From positions 1 through 64,000 of the forward strand of contig NZ_JAMBLS010000005.1 in NCBI RefSeq assembly GCF_023336905.1: a stretch of DNA of 64,000 bases. The letters are read 5' to 3'. The stretch comes from Bacteroides sp. ET71. Lineage in GTDB: Bacteria > Bacteroidota > Bacteroidia > Bacteroidales > Bacteroidaceae. The notes beneath the pieces are model-generated. The model was given only the letters and a program-made list of their open reading frames with translations, did no database searches and had not been told where the DNA came from. Below, piece by piece: positions 61,932 through 64,000 of this stretch; position 1 is the first letter of the stretch, and each line of letters starts with the position of its first letter. A program made the translations under genes and the position numbers.

Positions 61932-62017
61932 TGGTGGGCAAAGATGGATTCGAACCACCGAAGGCGTAAGCCAGCAGATTTACAGTCTGCCCCATTTGGC
62001 CACTCTGGTATTTGCCC
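61932..62017 (-). tRNA. tRNA-Tyr (anticodon GTA)
   Basis: An 83-nt tRNA (62017-61935) plus a genomically encoded CCA to 61932. Acceptor GGGCAAA/TTTGCCC; anticodon stem-loop CAGACTGTAAATCTG with GTA; long variable arm, as in bacterial tRNA-Tyr; T arm GGTGGTTCGAATCC. It precedes tRNA-Gly on the same strand. Confidence 0.97.
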
Positions 62018-62067
62018 GTTCCGCGTTCTCGAAGAGTGGTAAGTACCTCTCTTTCTCAATTGCGGTG

Positions 62068-62075
62068 CAAAGGTA
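62068..62075 (-). promoter_or_regulatory. -7 promoter element for the tRNA pair
   Basis: CAAAGGTA on the + strand reads TACCTTTG on the minus strand. CTTG (62099-62096) fits a -33 element with a 20-bp spacer. That -33 element lies within the end of ribH, whose stop is at 62080. Confidence 0.7.
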
Positions 62076-62079
62076 AGCA

Positions 62080-62574
62080 CTATTTTTTTAATGTGCAAGC
62101 AAAATCTATCATTTTTATTGCAGTGACGGCACATTCGTCTCCTTTATTGCCCAAACGGCCTCCTGCACGGTCTTCTGCCTGCTGCATGTTGTTGGTGGTG
62201 ATGAGGCCGTAGATGACGGGGACGTTGCCCGTGGCATTCAGTTGGGCGATGCCTTGCGTGGCACCCATGCACACGTAGTCGAAGTGGGGGGTGTCGCCAC
62301 GCACCACGCATCCCAGGGCGATGACGGCATCGACGTCGGTCTGCTTAATCATTTGGGCGGCGCCGAAGGTCAGCTCGAAGCTGCCGGGCACGGTGCGGAC
62401 GAGGATGTTTTCTTCACGCGCACCGTGTTTTTTCAGCGTGTCGAGCGCACCACGCAGCAGGGCGCCGGTGATGTTGTAGTTCCATTCGGATACGACGATG
62501 CCGAACTTCATGCCCGATGCGTCGGGGACGGACTGGAAGTCGTATTCTGACAGGTTGTGGTATGCTGTTGCCAT
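62080..62574 (-). CDS. ribH: 6,7-dimethyl-8-ribityllumazine synthase
   Basis: 164 residues with all lumazine synthase landmarks: [54 protein letters not shown] (catalytic His) and [22 protein letters not shown]. It condenses the ribityl-amino pyrimidine with dihydroxybutanone phosphate in riboflavin synthesis, forming a 60- or 10-mer shell. It begins 9 bp after the TPR gene stop, so the two form an operon. No FMN riboswitch is seen. Confidence 0.98.
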   Translation of the reverse strand: MATAYHNLSEYDFQSVPDASGMKFGIVVSEWNYNITGALLRGALDTLKKHGAREENILVRTVPGSFELTFGAAQMIKQTDVDAVIALGCVVRGDTPHFDYVCMGATQGIAQLNATGNVPVIYGLITTNNMQQAEDRAGGRLGNKGDECAVTAIKMIDFACTLKK

Positions 62575-62582
62575 CGTCGCGC

Positions 62583-63266
62583 TTATTTCTTCAGCAGTTT
62601 GGCCTGTTCGATGTACTTGTCGATGTCCATGGCCGTGTAGGAGGCGAAGTATTTGTCCTTGATGGTGGTGTACGCCTGGATGGCTTCGTCAAACTTGCCT
62701 TGCTTCACCAGGATTTCGCCGGCTTGTTTCAGGAAGATGGGGCTGAGTGTGTTGTTGTCGGCCTGTGCGGCAGCTTCCTGCAAGGTAGCGGCAGCCTTGT
62801 CCAACTGTCCCAACTGTGCGTAGCAGTTGCCTATGGTGCCCTTGATGGCGGGTGCCACCATCTGGTCGTTGCCGTCGAACTGGTTCAGTGCCTCGATGGC
62901 CTGTTCGTTCTGTCCCATTTTGGCGTAGCAGATGCCCATGTAGGCTTGTGCCAGGTTGGCAGCCTTGGTACCGCTAAATTCGTCGGCCACCTTGGCGAAG
63001 CCTTCGTAGCCGATGCTGTCGCCGTTCAGTGCCTGCTCGAACTGGCCGGCCTCGAAGTATTCCTGTCCTTTGAACAGGGCGGCCTGTGCCTTTTCCTCGC
63101 GCGGGGCGGCGTAGAGGTGTTTGTACATCGACACGCCGGCCACGATGACGATGACGGCCACTACGGCGCCGATGATGGTTTTCTTGTTTTTGATGAGAAA
63201 TGCCTCAGACTGTGTCAATGCTTCTTCCACGTTGAGGGCTTCGTTGGTCTTTTTTTGTTCAGCCAT
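62583..63266 (-). CDS. Membrane-anchored TPR protein (YfgM-like)
   Basis: 227 residues: a short cytoplasmic start ([20 protein letters not shown]), one membrane helix (about 31-48, [17 protein letters not shown]), then TPR repeats ([72 protein letters not shown]). The layout resembles E. coli YfgM, a SecYEG-associated periplasmic TPR protein. Its function here is unproven. It is the first gene of the unit with ribH. Confidence 0.9.
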   Translation of the reverse strand: MAEQKKTNEALNVEEALTQSEAFLIKNKKTIIGAVVAVIVIVAGVSMYKHLYAAPREEKAQAALFKGQEYFEAGQFEQALNGDSIGYEGFAKVADEFSGTKAANLAQAYMGICYAKMGQNEQAIEALNQFDGNDQMVAPAIKGTIGNCYAQLGQLDKAAATLQEAAAQADNNTLSPIFLKQAGEILVKQGKFDEAIQAYTTIKDKYFASYTAMDIDKYIEQAKLLKK

Positions 63267-63319
63267 TGTTATGTATTCTTTTTGTTATTATTCTTTTTTG
63301 TACATTGGGTTTCGACCCG

Positions 63320-63327
63320 CAAAATTA
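63320..63327 (-). promoter_or_regulatory. -7 promoter element for the TPR-ribH unit
   Basis: CAAAATTA on the + strand reads TAATTTTG on the minus strand, 53 bp before the TPR start. Confidence 0.6.
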
Positions 63328-63402
63328 GTTCTTTTCTCAGTACGAGCGAAATTTGGGGGCATCTTTTTTCGGTCATCGGATAGAAAACAGCGAAATTCTT
63401 CC

Positions 63403-63410
63403 TACTTTTG
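63403..63410 (+). promoter_or_regulatory. -7 promoter element upstream of recF
   Basis: TACTTTTG matches TAnnTTTG, 156 bp before the recF start. If used, the GC-rich array at 63446-63511 lies in the recF leader. Confidence 0.5.
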
Positions 63411-63445
63411 CGCTTTAGAAAGGGGGGAAACTGTTGCCGGGCCGT

Positions 63446-63511
63446 TGCGCGTGGCGGCCGTGCTCCGTCCGCACACGGGCTGCGGCGCTTCCGCACAGGG
63501 GGCGGCGCAGG
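63446..63511 (+). repeat. 22-bp-period GC-rich array before recF
   Basis: Units at 63446 (TGCGCGTGGCGGCC), 63468 (TCCGCACACGGGCTGC) and 63490 (TCCGCACAGGGGGCGG) are 22 bp apart. Their core matches the arrays at 31.8 and 51.5 kb. Confidence 0.75.
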
Positions 63512-63566
63512 GCATGAGGCGGGTTGGAGGCGGATTCTTCTCCGGGGTCAACTGCATATAACAACT

Positions 63567-64000
63567 ATGATACTGAATCGCATATCTATCCTTAATTATA
63601 AGAACTTGGAGCAGGTGGAGCTGAGCTTTTCGCCCAAGTTGAACTGCTTTTTCGGGCAGAACGGCATGGGGAAGACCAACCTGCTGGATGCCGTCTATTA
63701 CCTGTCGTTCTGCAAAAGCGCGGGCAATCCTGTCGACTCGCAGAACATCTTGCACGAGGCCAATTTCTTCATGATTCAGGGCTTCTACCAGGCTGCCGAC
63801 GGCACGCCCGAGGAAATCTACTGCGGCATGAAGCGGCGGCAGAAGAAGCAGTTCAAGCGCAACAAGAAGGAATACACGCGCCTGTCCGACCACATCGGCT
63901 TCATCCCCCTGGTGATGGTATCGCCGGCCGATGCCGAGCTGATTGCCGGCGGCAGCGACGGCCGCCGCCGCTTCATGGACGTGGTCATTTCGCAGTATGA
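63567..64000 (+). CDS. recF: RecF recombination protein (partial, 5' end)
   Basis: The first 144 codons are in the window and the gene continues past the end. MILNRISILNYKNLEQVELS begins the ABC-type ATPase head; the Walker A is G30-Q-N-G-M-G-K-T37 (FFGQNGMGKTNLLDAVYYLS). MVSPADAELIAGGSDGRRRF is the usual RecF follow-on motif. RecF loads RecA at single-strand gaps with RecO and RecR. It diverges from the TPR-ribH unit across a 300-bp gap that holds two promoters and a 22-bp array. Confidence 0.95.
   Translation, partial: MILNRISILNYKNLEQVELSFSPKLNCFFGQNGMGKTNLLDAVYYLSFCKSAGNPVDSQNILHEANFFMIQGFYQAADGTPEEIYCGMKRRQKKQFKRNKKEYTRLSDHIGFIPLVMVSPADAELIAGGSDGRRRFMDVVISQY

Overview
The window is from a Bacteroidota chromosome, most likely a GC-rich member of the Bacteroidales close to Bacteroides. 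The evidence is the recurring Bacteroides-type -7 promoter element TAnnTTTG, a fused lpxC-fabZ gene, a hybrid two-component (HTCS) sugar sensor, many lipoprotein glycosidases, an HU-type protein and an imelysin/di-haem oxidoreductase cluster. Genus and species cannot be fixed from the sequence alone. There is no rRNA, CRISPR array, prophage or intact transposon.

Layout. 1-1.4 kb: the tail of an ABC-F protein, an HU-like protein and a small 2[4Fe-4S] ferredoxin. 1.5-27.3 kb: a glycan-degradation locus with GH31, (M13 peptidase, small membrane protein), GH43, GH5, GH2, an HTCS regulator, a second GH31 with a PA14 insert, a second GH2, GH3 and GH95. Together these activities match the steps needed to cut the backbone and remove xylose, galactose, arabinose and fucose from a xyloglucan-like hemicellulose. 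No SusC/SusD pair lies beside them. 27.4-36.4 kb: a bile-salt-hydrolase-like enzyme, a YrdC/Sua5 protein, a PIF1-like helicase with a HAD phosphatase, then MenA, a CPBP protease, a MalY-type lyase and a membrane-anchored TPR/HTH protein. 36.4-42.5 kb: a 150-bp palindromic element, an outer-membrane beta-barrel receptor, and an SPFH / hydrolase / ribbon-helix-helix / membrane-protein group. 42.7-49.6 kb: porin, imelysin, di-haem oxidoreductase and CcsBA, probably an iron- or haem-linked unit with its own cytochrome c maturation protein. 49.7-51.3 kb: a candidate small RNA, a LuxR-type regulator with a degenerate receiver and a hemerythrin-like protein. 51.6-54.3 kb: a BlaI repressor and an M56/TonB mosaic sensor. 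54.3-61.7 kb, minus strand: miaA, a lipoprotein peptidase, a pRiA4b ORF-3-like protein, lpxA, lpxC-fabZ, lpxD and an HD phosphohydrolase. 61.8-64 kb: tRNA-Gly, tRNA-Tyr, ribH, a TPR membrane protein and the start of recF.

The most unusual signal is not a gene. At least nine intergenic gaps carry short tandem arrays with a period of 22, 23 or 24 bp. One class is GC-rich, with a core close to TTCCGGACACGGGCC, and always reads in the same strand direction here. The other class is made of about 15-18-bp palindromes whose sequence differs from locus to locus while the fold is kept. One array (51.36-51.54 kb) changes from one class to the other without losing its 22-bp register. I do not recognise this family. 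Other points of note are a shared upstream site that links the porin operon to a candidate small RNA, a 26-bp tandem duplication that shifts the frame at the end of a small membrane protein, and an unusually complex M56-TonB-plug fusion protein.
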